This document shows positions 1 to 7,021 of a stretch of 46,576 nt of DNA, piece by piece (position 1 is the stretch's first letter; every line of letters starts with the position of its first letter). The stretch comes from Serratia liquefaciens. GTDB taxonomy: Bacteria > Pseudomonadota > Gammaproteobacteria > Enterobacterales > Enterobacteriaceae. The position numbers were made by a program, and so were the translations under genes. The DNA lies in assembly GCA_012719855.1 (NCBI GenBank), contig JAAXZN010000047.1, positions 1 to 46,576 on the forward strand, read 5' to 3'. The notes under the pieces were generated by a model. That model saw only the letters and a program-made list of their open reading frames with translations. It made no database searches and was not told the DNA's origin.

Positions 1-1
1 A

Positions 2-640
2 ACGACCGAGAACATCCGTCTGATTGAGCGTCTCTACCGCCAGTCGGGTCTTGACGCCGTGAAATGGGAGAATATCCCCAACGTCGCGAAGGAGCGTATG
101 GCGGATGTCCTGTCTCGCCAGTATGCGGACTGGTTCGGCCTGGTGGGGGTGAGTCCTGACATCGATGCCGGCATATGCTGGGAACGTTTGGGCATGATGC
201 CCGAGTATACCGCACCGTGCGATATGCTGATGCTGATCCCGACGCGTCTGGCGACCGAACTGAATGGTTCAGGCGCTTTGTTACGTGATGTGCCGACCAC
301 GACCGATCTCTATGGTCGACAGTACGGCGTCGAATGGCCATCAGGCCATAATGCCGGTTGTGTGCGGGACGGCATCAACACGCTGACGGTGCACTTTGAT
401 TCCCCGTGGTACCCGCCAGCCGGCGAGGTTATCGGGACAGTGTCGGAGCGGTTCAGTTGCCAGGTGGAACATACCTGGTACATGCCTGATGCGGAACGCA
501 GTGGTTACGATCGCTACGACCGCGGCGAGCATGTCGACGGCGGACGAATAGCGGCTGAAGTTGAGGCCGGTGAAGTGATCCACCTGACCTACGCCGACAA
601 GGATTCGGTACCGTTGTCACCGAATGCAGCAGCCGGCTAA
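2..640 (+). CDS. YubB/DUF1281-family ferredoxin-like protein, 5'-truncated by window edge
   Basis: The reading frame is open from base 2, so the start lies outside the window; a GTG at 59 is internal. The visible 212 residues match my knowledge of the DUF1281 (YubB ferredoxin-like) family of plasmids and ICEs. Marks include YADWFGL, the block MLMLIPTRLATELNG, and YGVEWPSGH, followed by an HFDSPWYPP segment. The family has no established biochemical function; it is typical accessory backbone of conjugative elements. A strong rho-independent terminator follows the stop codon. The GC content is higher than in the cargo downstream, in line with it being element backbone. Confidence 0.8.
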   Translation, partial: TTENIRLIERLYRQSGLDAVKWENIPNVAKERMADVLSRQYADWFGLVGVSPDIDAGICWERLGMMPEYTAPCDMLMLIPTRLATELNGSGALLRDVPTTTDLYGRQYGVEWPSGHNAGCVRDGINTLTVHFDSPWYPPAGEVIGTVSERFSCQVEHTWYMPDAERSGYDRYDRGEHVDGGRIAAEVEAGEVIHLTYADKDSVPLSPNAAAG

Positions 641-670
641 TCACCGACTCTTGTTAACGCATTAACCTAT

Positions 671-698
671 GGCCACCGATGTTCGGTGGTCTTTTTTT
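671..698 (+). terminator. Rho-independent terminator of the DUF1281 gene
   Basis: A nine-pair stem (671-679 with 683-691, one G-U pair) with a 3-nt loop is followed by seven T residues at 692-698, about 30 nt after the stop codon. Confidence 0.9.
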
Positions 699-749
699 AT
701 GCTGGAAAGATAAATGTATAAGGATGTATTATTTGGTATCTGCATGTAG

Positions 750-778
750 TTGACGACATTCTGATGGAGAAATATAAC
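750..778 (+). promoter_or_regulatory. Predicted sigma70 promoter reading towards the dcd-like genes
   Basis: TTGACG (750-755) and TATAAC (773-778) are separated by 17 bp. There is no reading frame of note for the next 550 bp, so the transcript would be a long leader of the downstream dCTP-deaminase-like genes or a non-coding RNA. Confidence 0.5.
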
Positions 779-910
779 TTATACATTAGAATTATTATAG
801 GGTGATTAATGTGATAATCCTGCACTTGCATTGAGATTTATCTTTGTGGTACTGGAAGGTACGTCTAGACAGGCCCCCAGAATCTCCAGACACTTCGTCC
901 CACCTTAAAG

Positions 911-938
911 TAATGACTAGTCTTAAGACTAGTCATTA
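911..938. repeat. 28-bp perfect palindrome
   Basis: Both halves read TAATGACTAGTCTT with exact dyad symmetry around position 924/925. A short outer pairing (CACCT 901-905 with AGGTG 950-954) would extend a folded RNA. No T run follows, so it is not a simple terminator. It could be a dimeric operator or a structured leader RNA. Confidence 0.8.
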
Positions 939-1279
939 GACTCGTTGGGAGGTGTTATTACTGGGTAATGCTAAATAATAGGGGTAATGTACTGAAAATT
1001 GGCAAGTGCAGGCTAGTTTATTGATGCAAATGATATCTATTTAGCATGAAATGCTGCCATTAATGGCATGCAAAACTACCAGATGCATAGCCCTAGTTAC
1101 GCCAAAAAAAGTTGTCACCTTGAGATAATATAATCATTATAAATAATAAACTCTTGAAATATTATTTCCTTAATACAATTCTGTCATCACAATTTCAAAA
1201 TGACTTAAAACAGATTGTAATATATATATTACGAAATGAACGAATTTAATTTAAAATAGATTGTAATTACAGATATCTC

Positions 1280-1308
1280 TTGACTGGAAAAACAACTAAC
1301 GTAACAAT
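1280..1308 (+). promoter_or_regulatory. Possible proximal promoter of the dcd-like pair
   Basis: TTGACT (1280-1285) is followed after 16-17 bp by TAACAAT (1302-1308), placing a transcript start just before the AGGAGG ribosome site at 1321. The match to consensus is moderate. Confidence 0.35.
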
Positions 1309-1330
1309 GAATTATCCAAAAGGAGGTAAA

Positions 1331-1831
1331 ATGATATTAACCGGATTAGAGATAAGAAGAAGAAGGGATATGGGTGAAATCATCATCGAACCCTATGATG
1401 ATGCACAAAGAAACCCCAACAGTTTTAATTACCGTCTTGGGGAAAGACTAAAGATACCGAATGATGATGAATCAGGGTTTATAGAAATAACCATACCAGA
1501 TGAAGGATACAAGATATACCCTCACACTCTATACTTGGGACATACATATGAAAAACTTGGCAGTTTAAATTGTGCCATGTCATTAATTGGCAGAAGTTCA
1601 GTGGGGCGACTTGGCTTGTTTCTTCAAGTTTCCGCCAATCTGGGGCACACTGGTTCTGCACACTGTTGGACATTAGAGATCGTTTCTACTAAGCCATTCA
1701 TTCTTTACCCAAAAATGAAAATAGGTCAGATCTCTTTTTGGGAAAATAAAGGAGATATCTCTCCATATGAAACAGGTTATACCCAGTATAGCACGCCACA
1801 AGAGTCAAAAATATCCAGAGGTAACCCATGA
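1331..1831 (+). CDS. dCTP deaminase/dUTPase-fold protein, copy A (catalytic Glu kept, C-terminal motif degenerate)
   Basis: The 166-residue protein belongs to the trimeric dCTP deaminase/dUTPase family by its core: RSSVGRLGLF at about 88-97 and TLEI with Glu116 where E. coli Dcd has its catalytic Glu138. It departs from the family in two places. The IDPGW segment after the HVTA strand is replaced (GHTGS), and the C-terminal glycine-rich nucleotide-closing motif has become TQYSTPQESK. The start is the ATG at 1331, placed five bases after AGGAGG, which gives the same MILTG opening as the next gene. It overlaps that gene by ATGA, so the two are translationally coupled tandem duplicates. Deamination of dCTP or a related nucleotide is possible but not assured; a role inside the adjacent pathway is inferred from location. 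Confidence 0.75.
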   Translation: MILTGLEIRRRRDMGEIIIEPYDDAQRNPNSFNYRLGERLKIPNDDESGFIEITIPDEGYKIYPHTLYLGHTYEKLGSLNCAMSLIGRSSVGRLGLFLQVSANLGHTGSAHCWTLEIVSTKPFILYPKMKIGQISFWENKGDISPYETGYTQYSTPQESKISRGNP

Positions 1832-2349
1832 TCTTAACTGGTAATGAAATACATAAAGAAGTCAGGAACGGAAATATTGTCATCAGCCCCTTTGAGGAAA
1901 GCCGCATCACCACTAATACCTATGATTTGACACTGGGTGCGGTACTACTCCAATACACCGATGAATGTATAGATCCAAGAAAACCAAACCAAACTAAGCA
2001 AATACATATCCCTCAAGAGGGGTACCTGATGAAAAAGCATGAATTTCTACTAGGGCATAGTAATGAAACCCTTGGTAGCAATCGATACGTACCTATCATA
2101 CATGCCCGATCAAGCATTGCACGTTTAGGACTTTTCGTTCACATCACTGCAGATTTAATTGATATCGGTTCTGTTGGTCAAACAACGTTTCAGCTTTATG
2201 CTACTCGTGATATTTTTTTGAAAAAAGATATGTCTATTGGTCAAGTGTCCTTTTGGATGACTAAAGGTGAGATAACACTTTACAATGGTAAGTACCAGGG
2301 AAGCAAAGGTCCCGCAGCCTCTAAGGCCTACCACGATTATATTGCATGA
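1828..2349 (+). CDS. dCTP deaminase/dUTPase-fold protein, copy B (catalytic Glu replaced by Gln)
   Basis: This 173-residue paralogue of the preceding gene has the family core RSSIARLGLFVHITAD and keeps the ID of the IDPGW segment and the C-terminal KYQGSKGPAASK closing motif that copy A has lost. The position of the catalytic glutamate is Gln122 (FQLYA). Dcd enzymes are trimers with active sites at subunit interfaces, so a heteromer in which copy A gives the acid and copy B gives the lid is a plausible inference; alternatively copy B is a binding-only subunit. The start overlaps the stop of copy A (ATGA). A strong bidirectional hairpin follows the stop. Confidence 0.75.
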   Translation: MILTGNEIHKEVRNGNIVISPFEESRITTNTYDLTLGAVLLQYTDECIDPRKPNQTKQIHIPQEGYLMKKHEFLLGHSNETLGSNRYVPIIHARSSIARLGLFVHITADLIDIGSVGQTTFQLYATRDIFLKKDMSIGQVSFWMTKGEITLYNGKYQGSKGPAASKAYHDYIA

Positions 2350-2351
2350 CT

Positions 2352-2390
2352 CACCCCATTGAAGTATTTATACTTCAATGGGGTGTTATT
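2352..2390. terminator. Bidirectional hairpin terminator between convergent genes
   Basis: A perfect 15-pair stem (2352-2366 with 2371-2385) with a TTTA loop sits between the dcd-like pair and the convergent 2413-2811 gene. The bases after it are AT-rich rather than a pure T run. Confidence 0.8.
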
Positions 2391-2412
2391 ATTGTAATGA
2401 TTAATAATAGCA

Positions 2413-2811
2413 TTATTTTTCATTGACAATATTCACATTGTCTTTGGGTAATGCGACCCATTCTAGAGCATTGTGCGAATAGTCTTCCCTGGAGTGGACG
2501 TCAACAAAAAAACAATTTCCTTTTCCATCAAGAATCATTTCATAAAGTTTACCCCACCCATCCTTAGGTTCCTTTTCAATGGACCTTATTTCGGTAAAAG
2601 AAATCAGACAATGTGTACCAAGTAGCTCCAAGAGAGGGGTAAATATGTTGCCATCATTACCTACGGACAAACGATGAGCTGTAAAGTTACTATCAGTTAT
2701 CGACTCAATCAATACTCTTTTTTTAACAAGATCCGCAATAATAACGTGAATATTGCTAGTATTGAATGAAGGTGCACTGTGAAAATTATCTTCGTAAAGA
2801 ACCTCAAACAT
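2413..2811 (-). CDS. Unknown small protein downstream of the ATP-grasp gene
   Basis: I do not recognise this 132-residue protein. The ATG at 2811 is chosen because GGAGG lies five bases upstream on the minus strand; an in-frame upstream ATG at 2871 would overlap the ATP-grasp gene and has no such site. The protein is predicted soluble, has no signal peptide or membrane segment, and contains two cysteines and a short acidic C-terminal half (around KEPKDGWGKLYEMIL). It begins 16 bp after the ATP-grasp stop and is surely co-transcribed with it. A partner or accessory role in the same pathway is inferred only from position. Confidence 0.7.
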   Translation of the reverse strand: MFEVLYEDNFHSAPSFNTSNIHVIIADLVKKRVLIESITDSNFTAHRLSVGNDGNIFTPLLELLGTHCLISFTEIRSIEKEPKDGWGKLYEMILDGKGNCFFVDVHSREDYSHNALEWVALPKDNVNIVNEK

Positions 2812-2827
2812 ATTACCTCCATAATAA

Positions 2828-4069
2828 TCACACAGGTTCAGAGAATGTGCAGGAAAAGTTTTCTTGTACATTTTTCATTTGTGCTATCAATGTATCCCTA
2901 TCTTTACCTTTAAGGATCACTATCACGCACCAGCTCTCTCGTCCATAATCTTCGATATAATGATTGAGTCTGACGCGGTAAATAACATCGATAACCCCAG
3001 GCAAAGACAATAATTCATCTGCAGGAGTGAATCCAGTGACAACTCCGGAGCGAGATGGCCTCACATCAATATTACCTATATAATAATCATCAAGTCGCGC
3101 TAAACATGGTTCTCCATTATGATAATTGAGACGAGCGCGGAGTCCTTGCTCCAGTAACCCCTCCCCAATAGCCAACTTAATACACTGATTTGCTGCCCCA
3201 CCGGGATGGCGAAAAGCAATCTCACCTAAATATACCTCTTTATTCCTAATAAAAAACTCGCCATGTGTAACGCCATTTTCAATATTTAATCGCTGTGCAA
3301 TTTTTTCGTTCACGGACTTTAACTTTTCATAAAAACATTCATTTCCCTGATAAGGAATATATGTAGTCATCTTAGGTATCCGGTTATTATATCCGGTTAA
3401 CCGAGGAACATAATACGTTGCAATATAGATGGCCTTTAGTTCCCCGCGTTCCCAAATAATATCAACATTACATTCAGAACCGTCAATATATTCCTCACAG
3501 ATAAAGTCACTCAAGTTATATTTATTTTTATTCAGTGCTTCATTCAACTCATCATAGGTACGAACAAGGTACGTTTCCGCACTCAGAAATCTGTTTACTG
3601 GTTTTAGAATGAGTGGAAAATAAAAATTCTCAGGCAGGAAATCTATGCGACCATCGATAATAGAGTCCAATACGGAAAAATGAGCTGGCATGGAAACTGT
3701 GCCGGCAAGGGTGTTGCGCATTTGTCGTTTGTCACGTGTAGCAAGAAGTAAATCGGCCATATGTGTATTACCAAAAACTTCGCGATTTATCAGCGCAGCT
3801 GCAAACTGAGTGGACTCATCAAAGCTAAATACATCCGAAAACCTCCCTTCATTTTCCTTAAGGTAGGAAATTAGAGAATATACGGAATTTATATTACCAA
3901 GGTCTTCAACAACGATATGGTCAACCCCAAAATCGAGACATTCCTTTAGGCAGCGGTCAAAATCAGTATAGAGATATTTTTTATCGATAACATAAACCGC
4001 ATTATTCCCGCTGGCAGTAATAAGTTCAAAGATCTCCTTTCGCCAATTAAGTACAAAATATTTCTTCAT
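2828..4069 (-). CDS. ATP-grasp carboxylate-amine ligase-like enzyme
   Basis: The 413-residue protein shows the ATP-grasp layout: an N-terminal Rossmann-like part (1-110), the nucleotide-binding segment FPLILKPVN (about 150-158), the FICEEYIDGSECNVDII block (about 190-206), and the metal-binding end EFFIRNKEVYLGEIAFRHPGG (around 270-290 in two halves). In most ATP-grasp ligases the last motif is E-I/V-N-x-R; here the asparagine is alanine, though the nearby acidic and arginine residues remain. Such enzymes join a carboxylate to an amine via an acyl phosphate, as in dipeptide ligases of the BacD type. The ATG has GTGAGG seven bases upstream. It is the first gene of a leftward two-gene operon divergent from the tRNA-Ser operon. 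The substrate is unknown; an amino acid or peptide is likely given the neighbouring synthetase genes. Confidence 0.8.
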   Translation of the reverse strand: MKKYFVLNWRKEIFELITASGNNAVYVIDKKYLYTDFDRCLKECLDFGVDHIVVEDLGNINSVYSLISYLKENEGRFSDVFSFDESTQFAAALINREVFGNTHMADLLLATRDKRQMRNTLAGTVSMPAHFSVLDSIIDGRIDFLPENFYFPLILKPVNRFLSAETYLVRTYDELNEALNKNKYNLSDFICEEYIDGSECNVDIIWERGELKAIYIATYYVPRLTGYNNRIPKMTTYIPYQGNECFYEKLKSVNEKIAQRLNIENGVTHGEFFIRNKEVYLGEIAFRHPGGAANQCIKLAIGEGLLEQGLRARLNYHNGEPCLARLDDYYIGNIDVRPSRSGVVTGFTPADELLSLPGVIDVIYRVRLNHYIEDYGRESWCVIVILKGKDRDTLIAQMKNVQENFSCTFSEPV

Positions 4070-4420
4070 ATAACCTCACCCTGTCCCTGCGAATGTATCT
4101 GAGTACGACGGAAAAGAAACGAGTAAGTAGAACTAGCACAAGATCTGACTGCGTGGCAAGAAAACATAAAGTAACTTTACGTTATTGTTATCGAGCTTGC
4201 TGAAGTGAAAATCAGATGGTTTTATATATGTAATGTAAAACAACAAGTTATAAGTGAACTCTGATTTGTTAAACAATAAAATTATTAACATAGATGATTA
4301 AATGATAAGAAAAGCGATTCAATACGGCTGTCATACTCTAAGATGCTGAAAGAAAATGACAATTTTGTTTCAACCTTTTATCTTCGTTGATTCTTCGAGA
4401 TATTTCAGTGACAAACCTCG
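4070..4420. other. AT-rich divergent intergenic region
   Basis: This spacer lies between the leftward ATP-grasp operon and the rightward tRNA-Ser operon. I see no credible coding frame. It should hold the leftward promoter and any shared operator, but no sequence here is clear enough to call. Confidence 0.5.
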
Positions 4421-4449
4421 TTGACAACCATTTTTGTCCTGAGTTATAG
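4421..4449 (+). promoter_or_regulatory. Sigma70 promoter of the tRNA-Ser/synthetase operon
   Basis: A consensus TTGACA (4421-4426) and TTATAG (4444-4449) are spaced by 17 bp. Transcription would start at about 4456-4461, essentially at the first base of the tRNA, so the tRNA leads the transcript. Confidence 0.65.
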
Positions 4450-4460
4450 CTATAAGCCAT

Positions 4461-4557
4461 GGAGAGGTACCAAAGTGGCCGAATGGTTTTTCCTCGAAGG
4501 AAAATGTATTTTGCTTTAAGCAGGATACCGCAGGTTCGAATCCTGCCCTCTCCGCCA
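4461..4557 (+). tRNA. tRNA-Ser (anticodon CGA), cargo-encoded, CCA included
   Basis: The 97-nt gene folds fully. The acceptor stem GGAGAGG/CCTCTCC has seven perfect pairs with G73 and an encoded CCA. There is a three-pair D stem (4470-4472 with 4484-4486), and an anticodon stem TTTTC/GAAAA around the loop CTCGAAG with anticodon CGA at 4495-4497. The long variable arm has nine pairs (4506-4514 with 4520-4528) and a 5-nt loop, and the T arm is GCAGG/CCTGC with TTCGAAT. The long variable arm and G73 are serine identity marks. Unusual points are the variable stem, longer than the 5-7 pairs usual in enterobacterial tRNA-Ser, the AT-rich anticodon stem, and C32-G38, which could shorten the loop to five bases. 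It lies 34 nt before a seryl-tRNA synthetase gene in the same operon. Confidence 0.93.
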
Positions 4558-4591
4558 AATTTTTCTTATAGGGATAGGGAGTCAAGCCAGC

Positions 4592-5857
4592 ATGTTAGAT
4601 ATACATTTCATTCGTAATAATCCGACAGTTGTTGCCGATGCAGCAAAGAAGAAAAATATTGCGATTGATATCGATAACTTGCTAGCAATAGATACAAAAT
4701 ACCGACTTTCACTAACCTCATTGGAGTCATTACGTGCCGAAAAAAATCAGCTGACAAAGCGATTTTCAACCGCACATGACATCAGCCAAAAACATACGCT
4801 TCAGCAAGAGTCAACTCAACTAAAAGAGGCTATCCAGTTAGCTGAACAAAATGTCATTTCGCTGAAAAATGAGATTGACACTATTTTATTGTCGGTCCCC
4901 AATATCCCCAGCACCTTATCGCCAATTGGCATGGATGACACTGCCAATTCGGTCGTTAAGCGTGTTGGTTCTGTACCAACCTTCAATTTCTCACCGCGGG
5001 ATCATATCACTTTACTTGAACTGAATGATTGGGCTGACTTTGGCCGTGTGGCCAAAGTATCAGGAAGCCGAACCTATGCCCTTAAAGGCAGACTGGCATT
5101 GCTGGAACAGGCATTACTGCTCTATGTGACAAAAAAAATCGCAGCCAAAGGCTTTACACCTATCACTGTGCCTTCATTTGCCCGACACAGCGCGTTCAAG
5201 AACACGGGACATTTCCCCGCAGGGCAAGAGGATGTTTTTCATGTGGAGAAGGATGAGTTTTACCTGACAGGTACCGCCGAAGTGATACTGACCAGTTTTC
5301 ACAGTAACGAGATCTTGGATGAACAACAATTGCCGATCCTCTACTCAGGCATATCTCCTTGTTTCAGACGCGAAGCTGGAAGCGCAGGTCGTGATGTACG
5401 GGGACTGATGCGGGTACATCAGTTCAACAAGGTTGAACAACTTGTTATAAGCAAAAATGATGAAATTGAATCTGAACGTATGCATCAGTTGCTCCTCATG
5501 AATGCGCAAGAACTCTTAAATGATTTGGAACTGCATTATCAAGTCATTGAGTGTTCTACCGGTGATATGGGGGCCGGGAAGTTCCGCCAAAATGATATTG
5601 AAGTCTGGGTACCCAGTTTTGGTGGTTATCGTGAAACCCATAGCTGCTCGACTTTTCATAGTTGGCAAGCCCGACGAGCAAATATTCGCTATCGTGATAG
5701 AGAGGGAAATATTCACTTTGTACATACATTAAACAATACCGCAATTGCCAGCCCCAGAATATTTGTTTCGCTGCTTGAAAATTATCAAACAGCAGAGGGT
5801 AGAGTAAAAATACCCGATTGCCTGAGACATTATTTTGACAATGATTTGTATCTCTAA
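4592..5857 (+). CDS. Seryl-tRNA synthetase paralogue (cargo copy)
   Basis: The 421-residue protein is a full-length bacterial-type SerRS (E. coli enzyme 430). The N-terminal helical arm that grips the tRNA variable arm spans about 28-105. The TxE loop is present (FYLTGTAEVILT), motif 2 reads CFRREAGSAGRDVRG followed by MRVHQF, and the class II arginine of motif 3 remains. Motif 3 itself is altered: the usual LNGSGLAxGR is LNNTAIASPR, though the following LLENYQTAEGRVKIP is standard. The ATG has GGGAG about 10 bases upstream. Divergence from a housekeeping SerRS is clear and its codon use is AT-rich. Candidate roles are charging the adjacent tRNA-Ser for a tRNA-dependent transferase (SerRS paralogue VlmL of valanimycin is a precedent) or giving resistance to a SerRS-directed inhibitor. 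Confidence 0.93.
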   Translation: MLDIHFIRNNPTVVADAAKKKNIAIDIDNLLAIDTKYRLSLTSLESLRAEKNQLTKRFSTAHDISQKHTLQQESTQLKEAIQLAEQNVISLKNEIDTILLSVPNIPSTLSPIGMDDTANSVVKRVGSVPTFNFSPRDHITLLELNDWADFGRVAKVSGSRTYALKGRLALLEQALLLYVTKKIAAKGFTPITVPSFARHSAFKNTGHFPAGQEDVFHVEKDEFYLTGTAEVILTSFHSNEILDEQQLPILYSGISPCFRREAGSAGRDVRGLMRVHQFNKVEQLVISKNDEIESERMHQLLLMNAQELLNDLELHYQVIECSTGDMGAGKFRQNDIEVWVPSFGGYRETHSCSTFHSWQARRANIRYRDREGNIHFVHTLNNTAIASPRIFVSLLENYQTAEGRVKIPDCLRHYFDNDLYL

Positions 5858-5869
5858 TAAAGGTGTGTC

Positions 5870-7021
5870 ATGACATATCTATCAGGAACTGTTAATCGAC
5901 TGAGGAAATTTGGTAAAACTTTCACCTTAATTGAGATCATTGCTTCCGATAGAAAAAGCTTCTATAAGACATTAGCTTATCGAGGAAGAACTGTTCAAAT
6001 AAAACCAGGTGACTATATTTCCTGCTATGCAACTGAATCCCACTATCTCGGTAAGGAGGAATACCTCTGTTCTGCAATATCAATCTTGCCTAGGCGAAAA
6101 GGCAGCGCTCAAAAAAAACAACCTCCACATATGGCCCGCTCATCTGCTGAGTTAGAAAAACTGTATGCACGGAGTATTTTTGAGCAAGCATTGCAAGATG
6201 AGGCTCACCATCAAAATTTTCTCCCTGTAAAATCACCCACGGTTGTCAATCGTTGGCCTGAAGGAAACACGACACCTTTTAATCTCGACTTCTATCGGAA
6301 CCCGTCCTGCCTCACCATCAGCAACATGATTTATCACCAGATGATGTTGCATCATGGGTTCAATAAAATTTATGAGATAGGTAAATTGTTTAGAAAAGAA
6401 AACCCAAGTACTCACAAGCGCTTGGCCGAATTCACTATTTTTGGGATTGCTATGTCTTGCCCTGAGCTGGATGTGGTCATGAAGGAAATGGAGCACATCA
6501 TCATTGGTGCATTGAACTCATTGAACAAAAGCGGTTTGCGTCACATTGTGTTCCCCGCGCAACCAACGTTTGAACGTATCACGTTCACCGATCTTCTGAT
6601 GCGTAGTCGAGTTGATAACTTAACTGGTTCGCAATTGACGAAACCTGTCCGCGATTACTTAAATGATAACTACTCAAGTTTCGTATGGGTAACCAATTTC
6701 CCGGATGAAACGCGTCCTTTCTATATCCACTCGATTAATGGCACCTGTAATGATTGCCAACTGTGGTATCGGGGACGTATCTACATTGCAGCTGGCGGTA
6801 TGGTAGAACCTGATAAACAAGCCTATGAGCCTCGTATGCGCGGACGTGGCCAAAATCCTGCCCATTTTAGAAATTATTTACATTATCCCGCACTCGGCAT
6901 GCCAACAATGGGGCAAATTGATTTCGGTATTGAGCGTCTGTTGGCCGCTATCAGTGATGAATCCTTTACAGCAGAATTTACGTGGTTTCCTCGCTATGAA
7001 AGCGCCGCGATTGAGCCTTGA
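5870..7021 (+). CDS. AsnRS/AspRS-like class II aminoacyl-tRNA synthetase paralogue
   Basis: The 383-residue protein has an N-terminal OB-fold like that of class IIb synthetases (about 1-75) and a catalytic domain from about 95. Motif 2 reads IGKLFRKENPSTHKRLAEF, closely like the AsnRS/AspRS form FRAE...RHLxEF, and the motif 3 end is DFGIERLL with the conserved arginine. The family block before motif 3 (GEIxGGSQR) is changed to GRIYIAAGGMVE, so an acidic residue that helps bind ATP-metal in true enzymes may be missing. It is shorter than AsnRS (466 in E. coli). It may charge tRNA, activate an aspartate/asparagine-like compound without tRNA, or act as a resistance copy. It follows the SerRS-like gene after 12 bp and overlaps the exporter gene by TTGA. 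Confidence 0.85.
   Translation: MTYLSGTVNRLRKFGKTFTLIEIIASDRKSFYKTLAYRGRTVQIKPGDYISCYATESHYLGKEEYLCSAISILPRRKGSAQKKQPPHMARSSAELEKLYARSIFEQALQDEAHHQNFLPVKSPTVVNRWPEGNTTPFNLDFYRNPSCLTISNMIYHQMMLHHGFNKIYEIGKLFRKENPSTHKRLAEFTIFGIAMSCPELDVVMKEMEHIIIGALNSLNKSGLRHIVFPAQPTFERITFTDLLMRSRVDNLTGSQLTKPVRDYLNDNYSSFVWVTNFPDETRPFYIHSINGTCNDCQLWYRGRIYIAAGGMVEPDKQAYEPRMRGRGQNPAHFRNYLHYPALGMPTMGQIDFGIERLLAAISDESFTAEFTWFPRYESAAIEP

Larger units (their letters stand above)
699..1330. other. AT-rich gene-free stretch with palindromes upstream of the dcd-like pair
   Basis: No credible reading frame was found. It holds a candidate promoter (750-778), a 28-bp perfect palindrome (911-938), a 14-bp perfect palindrome (1055-1068, TGCCATTAATGGCA), two near-identical AGATTGTAAT words (around 1211 and 1258), and a second weak promoter just before the first dcd-like gene. 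It marks the junction between element backbone and cargo. Confidence 0.6.

Noticed and set aside
1331..2349. Dcd pair as a stand-alone anti-phage dCTP deaminase system
   Set aside because: Not excluded, but copy B lacks the catalytic glutamate and the pair lies in a coherent synthetase/ligase/exporter block, so a pathway role is preferred.
4370..4585. Minus-strand 71-codon frame with AGFEPAVSC
   Set aside because: It is the antisense of the tRNA-Ser gene; the AGFEPA word is a well-known artefact of reading tRNA genes as proteins.
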